64,000 nt of DNA from Phycisphaeraceae bacterium (GTDB lineage: Bacteria > Planctomycetota > Phycisphaerae > Phycisphaerales > SM1A02), in contig CP054178.1 in the NCBI GenBank assembly GCA_015709595.1, positions 1,116,001-1,180,000 on the forward strand. The letters run 5' to 3'. A model generated the notes under the pieces. It saw only the letters and a program-made list of their open reading frames with translations, was not told the DNA's origin and did not search any database. The translations under genes and the position numbers were made by a program. This document shows, in pieces, positions 1 to 7,359 of the stretch; the stretch's first letter is position 1; every line of letters starts with the position of its first letter.

Positions 1-620
1 TCGTACCGAGCCGCCCGTCGGGCCAGTTCGCTCCCGATCGACCCCCCCGCGCCGGTGATGAGCACACGCCGCCCGGCGAGCAGGCCGGCGACCGATTGCT
101 CATCAATGACGCGCGGCGGACGGGCAAGCAGGTCGTTCACATCCACCGTGAAGTGCGTGCGAGGCCCCACGCCGTCGAGCTGATCCTCGATGGTGGGGAA
201 GAACCGGTCCGGCACGCCCGCCCGGCGAAGCCGCGTGCGGATGGACTGAATAAGGTCGGTCATCGCCGCGGGCAGCGAGACGATGGCCAGCGCCGGCCGG
301 CGCCGGGCGAGGATGGCTTCCATTTCATCCACCGCCCCCAGGATGGGAGGCGCGTGACCCGCCGCGCTCGCGCCATCCCCAGCCGACCCGCGGCCATGCT
401 TCCCACCATCCGCCGCACCCCCCCTGCCCGCAGGGCGATGCGACGTCGCCAGCACCCAGCCGATCGTGACGGGCCGAGGGTCCAGCAGGTCCAACTGCCG
501 CTCCACCCGCGCGCAGGTGGCGCGCTGGCCGATGATGATGACCGCGCCGCCTGCCCGGTGCGGACTGGCGATGTCGGACGACGAACTGGTGACGATGCGA
601 TGGCTCAACGCTCGCTCCAT
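1..620 (-). CDS. Polysaccharide biosynthesis nucleotide-sugar dehydratase (CapD/FlaA1-like), 3' part cut by window
   Basis: Reading leftwards, the visible ~206 residues contain a CoA-binding-like Rossmann domain (motif VIIIGQRATCARVERQLD near residues 27-44) and then, near residues 175-200, the start of a second NAD-binding domain with the motif LITGAGGSIGSEL, typical of UDP-GlcNAc 4,6-dehydratase-like proteins. These enzymes modify nucleotide sugars for capsule, O-antigen or flagellin glycosylation. The four N-terminal membrane helices common in this family are absent here. A Gly/Ala/Ser-rich insert lies near residues 65-90. The frame stays open to an ATG at 746, but the DNA between 620 and 746 holds a dispersed hairpin repeat that recurs at 60520, so the ATG at 620 is preferred. 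The catalytic residues lie beyond the window edge. Confidence 0.8.
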   Translation of the reverse strand, partial: MERALSHRIVTSSSSDIASPHRAGGAVIIIGQRATCARVERQLDLLDPRPVTIGWVLATSHRPAGRGGAADGGKHGRGSAGDGASAAGHAPPILGAVDEMEAILARRRPALAIVSLPAAMTDLIQSIRTRLRRAGVPDRFFPTIEDQLDGVGPRTHFTVDVNDLLARPPRVIDEQSVAGLLAGRRVLITGAGGSIGSELARRAARY

Positions 621-633
621 GAGCGCGATCTGC

Positions 634-697
634 TGACACGGGGCTCCGACCCGTGTCCGGGTGGCGCCTCCGGGTGGCGAGACGCTCCGCGTCGCGT
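634..697. repeat. Intergenic hairpin plus dispersed GACGCTCCGCGTC repeat
   Basis: Two small inverted repeats sit side by side: ACACGGG/CCCGTGT around 634-656, and a GC-rich unit CGGGTGGCGAGACGCTCCGC starting at 671. The second unit recurs almost unchanged at 60520-60543. It is a short dispersed palindromic element, not coding sequence. Confidence 0.55.
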
Positions 698-858
698 CCG
701 TATCCGGGGTGCGCCCGGCGGCGCGTCCTGCGCCGCACCCTTCCATGTCGGCGATTCCCCCCCTTCCGGTCGAGAAACGCACACCCCATCGTCGCCTGAC
801 GCCCTCGCGACATGCCGGCAATGGTCCTGACGGACTTTCCTGCCGATGATGGTGGACC

Positions 859-1602
859 ATGAGCCGCCTCGAGACGCCCGTCCCCGCCGACCACGCCCCC
901 GGCGCCCCCGACACCCCCGGTACGCCTGGTACGCCTGGTGAGACGGCGGACGCCGCCGGGCACGCCACCACCGACGCATCCGCCAGATCGCCCAGGCCCG
1001 TCCCCCGCTGGGCCATCCACCGGCGGCTCTACGACTGGGTTCTTTCGCTGGCCCATCACCGGCACGGCACGTGGGCGCTCTTTCTGCTGAGTTTCGCGGA
1101 GTCCAGTTTCTTTCCCGTGCCGCCGGATGTGCTGCAGATCGCGCTCACGCTCGAGAAACGCGAGCGGGCGTGGTACTTCGCCACGGTCAGCACCATCGCC
1201 AGCGTGCTGGGAGGACTGCTGGGCTACCTGATCGGCTGGGGATTCTGGGAGGCGACGCAGGATCTCTTCTACCGCTACGTGCCGGGCTTCACGCCGCAGG
1301 TGTATGACAAGGTCCACGGGCTGTACGACCAGTACAACTTCTGGATCGTCTTCGCCGCGGCGTTCACGCCGATTCCCTACAAGGTGTTCACCATCGCGGG
1401 GGGCGTGTTCGGCGTGTTCCTGCCCATGTTCGTGGTGGCGTCGCTGGTGGGGCGCGGAGCGCGGTTCTTCATCGTCGCCGCCCTGCTGTGGAAGTTCGGT
1501 CCGCCCGTCAAGGGCTTCATCGACCGCTGGTTCAACCTGCTGTGCGTGGTCTTCACGGTGCTGGTGGTGGGCGGGTTCGCGCTGCTGAAGTTCGTGCTGT
1601 GA
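859..1602 (+). CDS. YqaA/DedA-like VTT-domain inner-membrane protein
   Basis: A 247-residue membrane protein. The first ~50 residues are Pro/Thr/Ala-rich and probably disordered, encoded by imperfect CCCCGGTACGCCTGGTACGC-like repeats. From about residue 55 it matches the YqaA branch of the SNARE-associated/VTT family: a helix with the motif FAESSFFPVPPD (about residues 78-90), a Gly-rich segment LGGLLGYLIG, and the re-entrant-loop motif AAFTPIPYKVFTIAGG near residues 170-185, followed by hydrophobic helices. DedA-type proteins are linked to phospholipid scrambling and membrane homeostasis; the role of the YqaA branch is unproven. It is transcribed away from the capD-like gene. Confidence 0.82.
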   Translation: MSRLETPVPADHAPGAPDTPGTPGTPGETADAAGHATTDASARSPRPVPRWAIHRRLYDWVLSLAHHRHGTWALFLLSFAESSFFPVPPDVLQIALTLEKRERAWYFATVSTIASVLGGLLGYLIGWGFWEATQDLFYRYVPGFTPQVYDKVHGLYDQYNFWIVFAAAFTPIPYKVFTIAGGVFGVFLPMFVVASLVGRGARFFIVAALLWKFGPPVKGFIDRWFNLLCVVFTVLVVGGFALLKFVL

Positions 1603-1679
1603 CGGCACGGAGCGGCGTAGACGGCGACTTCACGCGCAAGGGTTGCCGCCCGGCGATGCGGCGCCGTGAGGCCGGGGTC

Positions 1680-1685
1680 TATCAT
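1680..1685 (+). promoter_or_regulatory. Candidate -10 hexamer TATCAT
   Basis: TATCAT ends 8 bases before the ATG at 1694, so a transcript from it would have almost no leader. No convincing -35 box was seen. It fits the pattern seen before ribE and gatC. Confidence 0.3.
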
Positions 1686-1693
1686 CGTGCGAC

Positions 1694-2023
1694 ATGATCC
1701 ACAAAGAACTCGACCACCAGAGCATGCTGCTGGCGGCGCGCATCGCGCGTGAGCTGCCGGAGAGGCCCGAGTGGATCGAAGCCGCCCGCGCCAACCTGCG
1801 CCGATGGATGGCGCGGAACGCCGACTCGCCCGGCCTGCGGCGCGCCTACCAGGAATGGCTGACGCTGCTCGAACAACCCGTGGACAGAATCTGCCAGGCG
1901 ATGCTGGCCTCGACCGATGAAGGACAGCGACTGCGGCAGAACTCTCCCTTCGCGGGCGTGCTGTCGCCGGGCGAGGTGTGGGCCATCAAGCGATCGGCAC
2001 GCCATGAACATCGCGCAGCTTGA
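1694..2023 (+). CDS. Small helical protein of unknown function, partner of the DUF6036 gene
   Basis: A 109-residue, soluble, charged and mostly helical protein. It ends with a run LRQNSPFAGVLSPGEVWAIK followed by basic residues. I do not recognise a named domain. Its last 20 bases overlap the start of the DUF6036 nucleotidyltransferase gene (ATG at 2004), so the two are almost certainly co-translated. This small-protein-then-nucleotidyltransferase layout resembles toxin-antitoxin pairs, but nothing in the sequence proves it. There is no signal peptide or membrane segment. Confidence 0.7.
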   Translation: MIHKELDHQSMLLAARIARELPERPEWIEAARANLRRWMARNADSPGLRRAYQEWLTLLEQPVDRICQAMLASTDEGQRLRQNSPFAGVLSPGEVWAIKRSARHEHRAA

Positions 2024-2513
2024 ACATGTCCTCCGGGCAGCGGCGGCGATCACCGGAACCGACCGGTTCGTAGTGATCGGATCACAATCCATTCTCGGAA
2101 CAATCGCCGATCCTCCGACCGATCTGACGCAATCCGTTGAAGTCGATCTTGCGCCGCTGAGCTGTCCGTCAGACGCCGATCTCATCGATGGATCGATTGG
2201 CGAACTCTCGCCGTTTCATTCAACATTCGGCTATTACGCCCACGGGGTGAGCATTGAAAGCGCGACGCTCCCGGACGGCTGGGAGTCACGGCTGAAGGCG
2301 TTATGCACGCCATTGACCGGCGGCGCCACGGCGCTCTGCCTCGAACCGACCGATCTCGCCGTGGCCAAGCTCGTCGCGGGGCGCGACAAGGATGTCGCGT
2401 TCATCACGGTCCTGGTGCGCCATGGGCTGGTCACGATCGACGGGATCCGAAGCCGCCTGCGCGACACACGTCTGGCGGAGCCGTTGAGAGCGGCGACCGA
2501 AGCGCGGCTCTGA
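2004..2513 (+). CDS. DUF6036-type nucleotidyltransferase-fold protein
   Basis: 169 residues. An N-terminal segment FVVIGSQSILG (about residues 24-34) is the Gly-Ser motif of the nucleotidyltransferase fold, followed by SVEVDLAPL with the acidic pair expected to bind metal, then iGELSPFHSTFGYYAHGVS and TDLAVAKLVAGRDKD near residues 115-130. This order matches the DUF6036 family. Relatives include the toxin-like AbiEii/MNT-type nucleotidyltransferases. The ATG at 2004 is chosen because the homology starts at once and it overlaps the upstream gene. A cytoplasmic role as the effector or neutraliser of a two-gene module is inference. Confidence 0.72.
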   Translation: MNIAQLEHVLRAAAAITGTDRFVVIGSQSILGTIADPPTDLTQSVEVDLAPLSCPSDADLIDGSIGELSPFHSTFGYYAHGVSIESATLPDGWESRLKALCTPLTGGATALCLEPTDLAVAKLVAGRDKDVAFITVLVRHGLVTIDGIRSRLRDTRLAEPLRAATEARL

Positions 2514-2573
2514 CGCATCGAGCAGTCGTATCTCGAATGATGCGGCCCATGAGCCAGCGTCGTCATCCATGCT

Positions 2574-4034
2574 TCATCCGCCGCTACCGGCCCCACCCCC
2601 CACACTCCCACCCACGCGGCTGAGCACCATCACGCGGATCTCCGTCATGTCCTCGATGGCGTAGCGCACCCCCTCGCGCCCCAGCCCGGACGCCTTCACC
2701 CCGCCGTAGGGCATCGAGTCCACGCGCGTGGAGGGAACGTCGTTGATCACCACGCCTCCCACCTCCAGTTCATCAAGCGCCCGGAAGGCCCGGTGAATGT
2801 CGCGCGTGAACAGGCCCGCCTGAAGCCCGTAGTCGCTGTCGTTGACGCGGCGCAGGGCGGCGTCGAAATCCCTGAACCCCTCCAGCGTCGCCACCGGGCC
2901 GAACACCTCCCGGCACGACACCTTGGCGGCGGCGTCCACCCGCTCCAGCAGCGTGGGCTGGAAGAAACTCCCCTGCCGCTCCCCGCCGCACAGCACCCGC
3001 GCCCCGCCCTCCACCGCCTCCTGCACCCACGTCTCCACGCGGCGGGCCTCGCCCTCGCTGATCATCGGACCGAGCGTCGTCGATTCCTCCATCGGGTCGC
3101 CCATCCGCAATGACGCGATGCGCCCCAGCAGCCGCTCGCGCAGATCATCCAGAATCGTCTCGTGCGCGATGATCCGCTGCACGCTGATGCAGCTCTGCCC
3201 CGCCTGGGCGAACGCCCCCGTCACCAGCCGGGCGGCGGCCACGGACACGTCCACCGTGTCATCCACCACGCACGCCGCGTTGCCCCCCAGCTCCAGCGTC
3301 ACCTTCTTGCGGCCCGCCCGCGACCTGAGCATCCACCCCACCGCCGGCGAGCCGGTGAAGGAGAGCAGCCGCAGACGCTCATCCTCGCTCAGCAGGTTCA
3401 GCCCGTCCTTCACCACCGGCAGCATGCTGAACGACCCGGGCGGCAGGTCCGCCTCGGCGAGAATCTCGCCCAGCATGATCGACGTGACCGGCGTGCGCGG
3501 ATCGGGCTTCAGGATGAACGGACACCCCGCCGCCAGGGCCGGACCCACCTTGTGCGCCGCCAGGTTGAGCGGAAAGTTGAAGGGCGTGATGAACGAGCAC
3601 GGCCCCACGGGCACGCGGCGGGTGATGGCACGCAGCCCCTCGGAGCGGGATGAGAGGTCCAGCGGCAGGTACTCGCCGCCGATGCGCGTCGCCTCCTCGG
3701 CGGAACGCGTGAACGTCTCGATGGCGCGGGCCACCTCGACCCGGGCCTCGTGGATGGTCTTGCCCGTCTCACGGACCAGCATGCGGGCGAAACGATCCGC
3801 GTCGCCCGCCAGACGCTCCGCCACGTGCCGCAGCGACGCCTGACGCCGATGCGAAGGAAGCCGACGCAGCGGGGCGGCGGCGGCGACCGCCGCGTCAATC
3901 GCCCGGTCCACCGCGGCGGCGTCCGGCGCCGCGACGCGGGCGAAGACCTCGCCTCGATACTTGTCCAGCACGACCAGATCGGCGTTGGGCGATTCCGCCC
4001 GCCCCGCAAGAACGTACGGCAGCGTGAGCATCAT
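2574..4034 (-). CDS. NAD(P)-dependent aldehyde dehydrogenase
   Basis: 486 residues, normal length for the ALDH superfamily. The oxyanion Asn lies in PFNFPLN (about residue 153) and the cofactor Lys in ILKPDPRTP (about 176). The general base Glu is in ELGGNA (about 248), the catalytic Cys in GQSCISVQR (about 282), and the NAD-binding Glu-Phe pair in EVFGPVA (about 384). It oxidises an aldehyde to the acid in the cytoplasm. It resembles the lactaldehyde/non-phosphorylating glyceraldehyde-3-phosphate dehydrogenase branch more than betaine aldehyde dehydrogenases, but the substrate cannot be named. Two adjacent ATG codons start the protein; the open frame extends further upstream but only through intergenic repeats. 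The C-terminus carries an odd Gly/Ser-rich tail of about 15 residues. Confidence 0.88.
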   Translation of the reverse strand: MMLTLPYVLAGRAESPNADLVVLDKYRGEVFARVAAPDAAAVDRAIDAAVAAAAPLRRLPSHRRQASLRHVAERLAGDADRFARMLVRETGKTIHEARVEVARAIETFTRSAEEATRIGGEYLPLDLSSRSEGLRAITRRVPVGPCSFITPFNFPLNLAAHKVGPALAAGCPFILKPDPRTPVTSIMLGEILAEADLPPGSFSMLPVVKDGLNLLSEDERLRLLSFTGSPAVGWMLRSRAGRKKVTLELGGNAACVVDDTVDVSVAAARLVTGAFAQAGQSCISVQRIIAHETILDDLRERLLGRIASLRMGDPMEESTTLGPMISEGEARRVETWVQEAVEGGARVLCGGERQGSFFQPTLLERVDAAAKVSCREVFGPVATLEGFRDFDAALRRVNDSDYGLQAGLFTRDIHRAFRALDELEVGGVVINDVPSTRVDSMPYGGVKASGLGREGVRYAIEDMTEIRVMVLSRVGGSVGGGAGSGG

Positions 4035-4269
4035 GCGGGATTGTTGGCGGGCGGCGCGGACGGGGTCGGATCCCCGCTGCCGGTGTGTGCTGCGGCTGCC
4101 CAGCCGTGCGAGCGACCCGCAATGCTCGTCTCCGGTGGTGCGGGCGTCCCGCCCGTGCTGGCCGCCCTGAGCCCGGTGTGTGGCCCCCTCCGTGTCCTCC
4201 GTGCGCCTCCGTGGTGAACCCGCCGGGGGTTTTCGGACCAGCGCATCCCTGACACATGCGGGCCGCATT
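4035..4269. other. Intergenic spacer with two dispersed repeat copies
   Basis: No gene is seen here. A palindrome GCGGGCGTCCCGCCCGTGC at about 4140-4159 belongs to the same family as those at 8458, 30502 and 45568. At about 4188-4214 lies a CTCCGTG-repeating stretch (CCTCCGTGTCCTCCGTGCGC), a common short bacterial dispersed sequence. Confidence 0.5.
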
Positions 4270-4458
4270 CGTGAGGTTGCGGAGTTTGCACTGAGGGATG
4301 GAAGCAGCATCCGAAGGAATGCGGCGGTTTCTCGTCAGGATGGAGGGTCCGCACGAAGGGATGGGCGGTCCATCCGAAGGGATGAACGCGTTTCACGTCG
4401 GGATGGAGCGGGCATTCCTCGAGATGAACGCTCCATCCCTCAGAATGAACGCGGCATG
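4270..4458. repeat. Degenerate 21-bp tandem repeat, eight to nine units
   Basis: From 4291 the DNA divides cleanly into eight 21-base units with the pattern CGA AGG GAT GRA CGS KYC ATC; a weaker unit precedes at 4270. The strongest positions are the central GAT/AAT-G and the final ATC. The period is a multiple of three and the region is open in several frames: one strand reads as a seven-residue repeat of the form S-I-R-R-D-E-R, the other as (V/L)-H-P-x-x-x-x. It lies between the aldehyde dehydrogenase start and the vsr end. No start codon, ribosome site or homology supports a protein. Confidence 0.75.
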
Positions 4459-4526
4459 GTGCAGGGATGCGCGCTGCGATTCGAGGATTGTACTGCTCAT
4501 GCGCAAACAACCGGCGCATCGCAAAG

Positions 4527-5015
4527 TCACGAAGGGCGCCCTAGGCCTTGGCGGCGTGGTTTTCGGCGGGAATGGCGGTGGGAGAGAAACGCCTTCAGTG
4601 TTGATGAGAGTGCGGCGTTGTCTCGAGTTTGGCACTCCCACACCACGAGCACGCGCCACCCATCACGCCGTAGAGCGCGGATGGCGCGCCGGTCACGCTC
4701 CACGTTGCGGCGCAACTTCGGAAGCCAGTAGCTTCGATTCGTCTTTGGTTGGCGCGCACCACGCGGGCATCGGTGTTGATGCCAGTAGCACCCGTGAACG
4801 AACACCACGGCCCGAAGCCGGGGAAACGTCAAGTCGGGAGAGCCGGGCAAGTCGCGTCGCTTGAGCCGGAATCGGAAGCCGAGAGAGTGGGCGACGGAAC
4901 GAACGATCCGCTCGGGCGTGGTATCGTGCGAGCGGACGCCCCGCATCGCCCGGCTTCGTGCTCCGGGCGAGAGGTTGTCCACTTCACTCCTCCTCCCCGT
5001 CCTCCTCATCATCAT
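4527..5015 (-). CDS. vsr: Very short patch repair (Vsr) mismatch endonuclease
   Basis: 162 residues, normal Vsr length. Diagnostic stretches are SRAMRGVRSHDTTPERIVRS (about 21-40), LPGSPDLTFPRLRAVVFVHG with the catalytic Asp (about 57-76), CYWHQHRC with the zinc ligands (about 77-84), and WRVLVVWECQ (about 120-129). Vsr nicks beside T in T:G mismatches produced by deamination of 5-methylcytosine, protecting the host from mutations caused by the neighbouring methyltransferase. Its start overlaps the 3' end of the DUF4928 gene by 32 bases, so it is the last gene of the methyltransferase-DUF4928-vsr operon. The C-terminus is rich in Arg/Lys. Confidence 0.93.
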   Translation of the reverse strand: MMMRRTGRRSEVDNLSPGARSRAMRGVRSHDTTPERIVRSVAHSLGFRFRLKRRDLPGSPDLTFPRLRAVVFVHGCYWHQHRCPRGARQPKTNRSYWLPKLRRNVERDRRAIRALRRDGWRVLVVWECQTRDNAALSSTLKAFLSHRHSRRKPRRQGLGRPS

Positions 5016-5985
5016 CCGGGAGTTCTAGCGCCGGGGGCACGTCGATGAGAAGGGACATATCGGTTTCGGCTTCCTCAACCCGCCGGTTGTACTCCGCGAC
5101 CAGTTGGGCCAACTCATCGCGCAATCGGTCGCGGCGGAACTCGGACAACTCCGCCATGTTCTGCCCGACGAATGACTCTATCGACTCCACCATGATTCGA
5201 TCAAGGATGCCTTGTTGCCGGGCCAACTCCCGCGCGGCGGCCAATCGACCATCCGGCACCAAGAGGACGGCGGACGTGCCCGCCATCAAGTTGGCCCCGC
5301 ACTTCGCGCAGACTTCCAGGGTTGGGCTGATCGTCACATGGAAGGCGGCATCGCCAATCTGAAAGTCGCCCACGCGCCCGGACTGTTCATCGGCCGCGCT
5401 CCCCGCAAAGTTGGTGATCGTCGCATCCGGGAACCGCTGCGCCAACTTGGCCCCTACAAGGTGTTGCGCAACGTAGTCGGCGCGACCCTTCTTCTCGGCC
5501 ACCGCGAGAATGCTGGCAATGAACGTGCGGGCCGGACTCGTGGGATTGAATTGCACCTTGATCCGCTCTTGCTGGAAGTAGTCATTGACCCGCTCAGTGA
5601 GGTAGGCTTGCATCGCGTGCAGACCCGCCACACGCTCCGCTTCCGTGACACGATCAAGTCGCGCTCCGGCCACCGCTTCAAGCAGTGAGGCGACAATCGC
5701 GTGATTCCCGCGATTGGTCCGCCCGCCTTCCTTCAGGAAGGTTCGATTCTCGCCATGCGCCGCGAGCACCTTCTGAATCGCCCCCTTGCCCATGCCTGCA
5801 ATCTGCCCCCTCTTCTTCGTGACGTGGGCGTTTGGATCAAGGTCAAAGCGAGTCTTCAGAATCTCCAGCACCACGATTGCCGCCGCTACCGCGCCGCGAG
5901 GCGGAAGCGGTTTATATCGCCGGTCGGGTTCGAGTTTCCCGAACCACTCGGCGATGACCTTGCGCGATGCAACTTCAACACTCAT
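4984..5985 (-). CDS. DUF4928 family protein, probable type II restriction endonuclease
   Basis: 333 residues, beginning MSVEVASRKVIAEWFGKLEP. The sequence matches my recollection of the DUF4928 family, which is found next to C5 DNA methyltransferases and regarded as restriction enzymes. Visible elements include a Lys-rich N-terminal segment THVTKKRGQIAGMGKG-like (about 47-62), a conserved block GRVGDFQIGDAAFHVTISPT (about 197-216) followed by a CAKCG zinc-knuckle-like pair, and an acidic C-terminal tail. The ATG at 5985 overlaps the TGA of the methyltransferase gene (ATGA), indicating translational coupling. Cleavage activity and recognition site are inferred from context only; the sequence FQIGDAAFHVTI could hold a D-x(n)-ExK-like core but I cannot confirm it. 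Confidence 0.75.
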   Translation of the reverse strand: MSVEVASRKVIAEWFGKLEPDRRYKPLPPRGAVAAAIVVLEILKTRFDLDPNAHVTKKRGQIAGMGKGAIQKVLAAHGENRTFLKEGGRTNRGNHAIVASLLEAVAGARLDRVTEAERVAGLHAMQAYLTERVNDYFQQERIKVQFNPTSPARTFIASILAVAEKKGRADYVAQHLVGAKLAQRFPDATITNFAGSAADEQSGRVGDFQIGDAAFHVTISPTLEVCAKCGANLMAGTSAVLLVPDGRLAAARELARQQGILDRIMVESIESFVGQNMAELSEFRRDRLRDELAQLVAEYNRRVEEAETDMSLLIDVPPALELPDDDEEDGEEE

Positions 5986-7184
5986 CGAAGGGCTCCCACC
6001 ACGGCGGCGCGACGCGAGCCCGCGCGCAAAGAGGCGAGAGCCGGGTTCAAGTAGTGCTCCGCAATCCATGAGATAGCCGGGACGCAGACCGCGTCCCCGA
6101 AGCCGAAGAATGCTTGATTGTCGGGTACTCCGATGGTGAACTCATCCGCGCCCATAAGCCGCGCACACTCGCGGGGCGTGAGGAGGCGAGCGGCGTACCG
6201 CCCATACCCCGCCTTGAAGAGAATCTGTCGCCCGCTCCCTCCCTTCGGGGTGCGAAGACACCCCGCAATCCCATCGGTGCGGAGTTCGCCCATCGACCGC
6301 TTCTCCCCGTTCGCTTGCATCCGCACGCGCCGGAAGACAGTGGCGTAGGACCATCGGCGCTTTGCAATCATGGCGTCCGCCGTGTTGCGGTGCCGTTCGG
6401 AGAACTGGTTGTAGAGGTAGTCCGCCCGCTCGCGGCTCCACCACTCGGGCGCATCGTCGGGGAGGTTCTCCAGAATGTCCGGGAGGAGCCGCTTCGACCG
6501 CTCCGGGGGATCGGGCAAATCCCGGAGTTGCCAACGGATGCCGGGGTGATCCGCGATGAATCGCCGGAGGAGCGCCGGGCGGATGCGCGACTCCGGCGCG
6601 GAATCCAGCGCGTCCGCATCCGGGATCATCGACGCGACCACAAAGAGGCGGGGACGGCTTTGGGGCACGAACCATCGCGCATCGAGTACGAAGGCATCGA
6701 CCGCGTACCCGAGTTCGTTGAGAGCCTCCAATGCGGCTCGGAAGTCCGCGCCGCCGTGGGAGGTGAGGAACCCGACCACGTTCTCCAGCATGACAAGCGG
6801 GGGACGGCGAACCTCCATTCTTCGCATCAAGGAGACGAATCCCCAGAACGCCGAGGACTGCGATCCGTTCAAGCCGTTTCGACCGCCGGCAACTGACAGA
6901 TCGGTACAGGGAAATGACGCCGTCGCGAGTTCAACGCTCGGCACGTCGTCTTCGTGGACTCGATGAATGTCGGCGAGGTGGAAATGCTCGTTTGCATCGC
7001 CAAAGTGGCGGTCGTACATCGCGCGTTTATCGGCATCGATGTCGTTTGCGTAGGCAATTCCCCACCCCTTCGCTTCCAAGCCCATTCGCACCAGCCCGAT
7101 GCCCGCAAAGAACTCGGCGAATCGAAACCCTCCCACTGAGCTGCGGGACGACATGTACCCAAACCTCGGCTGCACAGGAATCAT
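5982..7184 (-). CDS. DNA (cytosine-5)-methyltransferase
   Basis: 400 residues. The C5-methyltransferase motifs appear in order: motif I FAEFFAGIGLVRMGLEAKGW (about 22-41, SAM binding), motif IV SFPCTDLSVAGG with the catalytic Cys (about 93-104), motif VI LENVVGF (about 133), motif VIII PQSRPRLFVVA (about 173-183). A target-recognition region follows, then motifs IX/X with RLLTPRECARLMG and GFGDAVCVPAISWI near the C-terminus. It methylates cytosine in the site recognised by the partner restriction protein. The first Met (7184) and MSSRSS at 7154 are both possible starts. This operon is visibly less GC-rich than its surroundings, which suggests horizontal gain. Confidence 0.92.
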   Translation of the reverse strand: MIPVQPRFGYMSSRSSVGGFRFAEFFAGIGLVRMGLEAKGWGIAYANDIDADKRAMYDRHFGDANEHFHLADIHRVHEDDVPSVELATASFPCTDLSVAGGRNGLNGSQSSAFWGFVSLMRRMEVRRPPLVMLENVVGFLTSHGGADFRAALEALNELGYAVDAFVLDARWFVPQSRPRLFVVASMIPDADALDSAPESRIRPALLRRFIADHPGIRWQLRDLPDPPERSKRLLPDILENLPDDAPEWWSRERADYLYNQFSERHRNTADAMIAKRRWSYATVFRRVRMQANGEKRSMGELRTDGIAGCLRTPKGGSGRQILFKAGYGRYAARLLTPRECARLMGADEFTIGVPDNQAFFGFGDAVCVPAISWIAEHYLNPALASLRAGSRRAAVVGALR

Positions 7185-7201
7185 GCCGACAGGATACCAA
7201 C

Positions 7202-7216
7202 CTTGTTCCGAACAAG
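7202..7216. promoter_or_regulatory. Inverted repeat CTTGTTC-c-GAACAAG, operator candidate of the R-M operon
   Basis: A perfect 7-bp inverted repeat around one central base begins 18 bases upstream of the first methyltransferase ATG. Position and symmetry fit an operator bound by a dimer. No controller (C) protein gene is present in the cassette, so binding by the methyltransferase itself or an outside regulator is conjecture. Confidence 0.45.
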
Positions 7217-7359
7217 CGAGAGGAGGGTCGATGTCGCAAGTTCACCGCTCATCTGAAACTCGACTCGCAACAGGCGGCCAAGCGCCCGATATTCGAATGG
7301 GCTGTTCCTTCGGGGCGCCTGCCGCATGTCAAACTCATCGCGCCCACTGCGCACTTCCC

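Noticed and set aside
325-1608. 427-codon minus frame spanning the capD-like start and yqaA
   Set aside because: The visible homologies are in other frames (minus-strand Rossmann domains from 620, plus-strand YqaA); low-complexity Arg/Gly translation.
4270-4458. CRISPR array
   Set aside because: Units are contiguous 21-mers without spacers and are degenerate; no cas genes nearby.
7202-7216. LexA (SOS) box
   Set aside because: GTTC/GAAC half-sites are present but spacing (one central base) does not fit the GAACN4GTTC or CTGN10CAG patterns.
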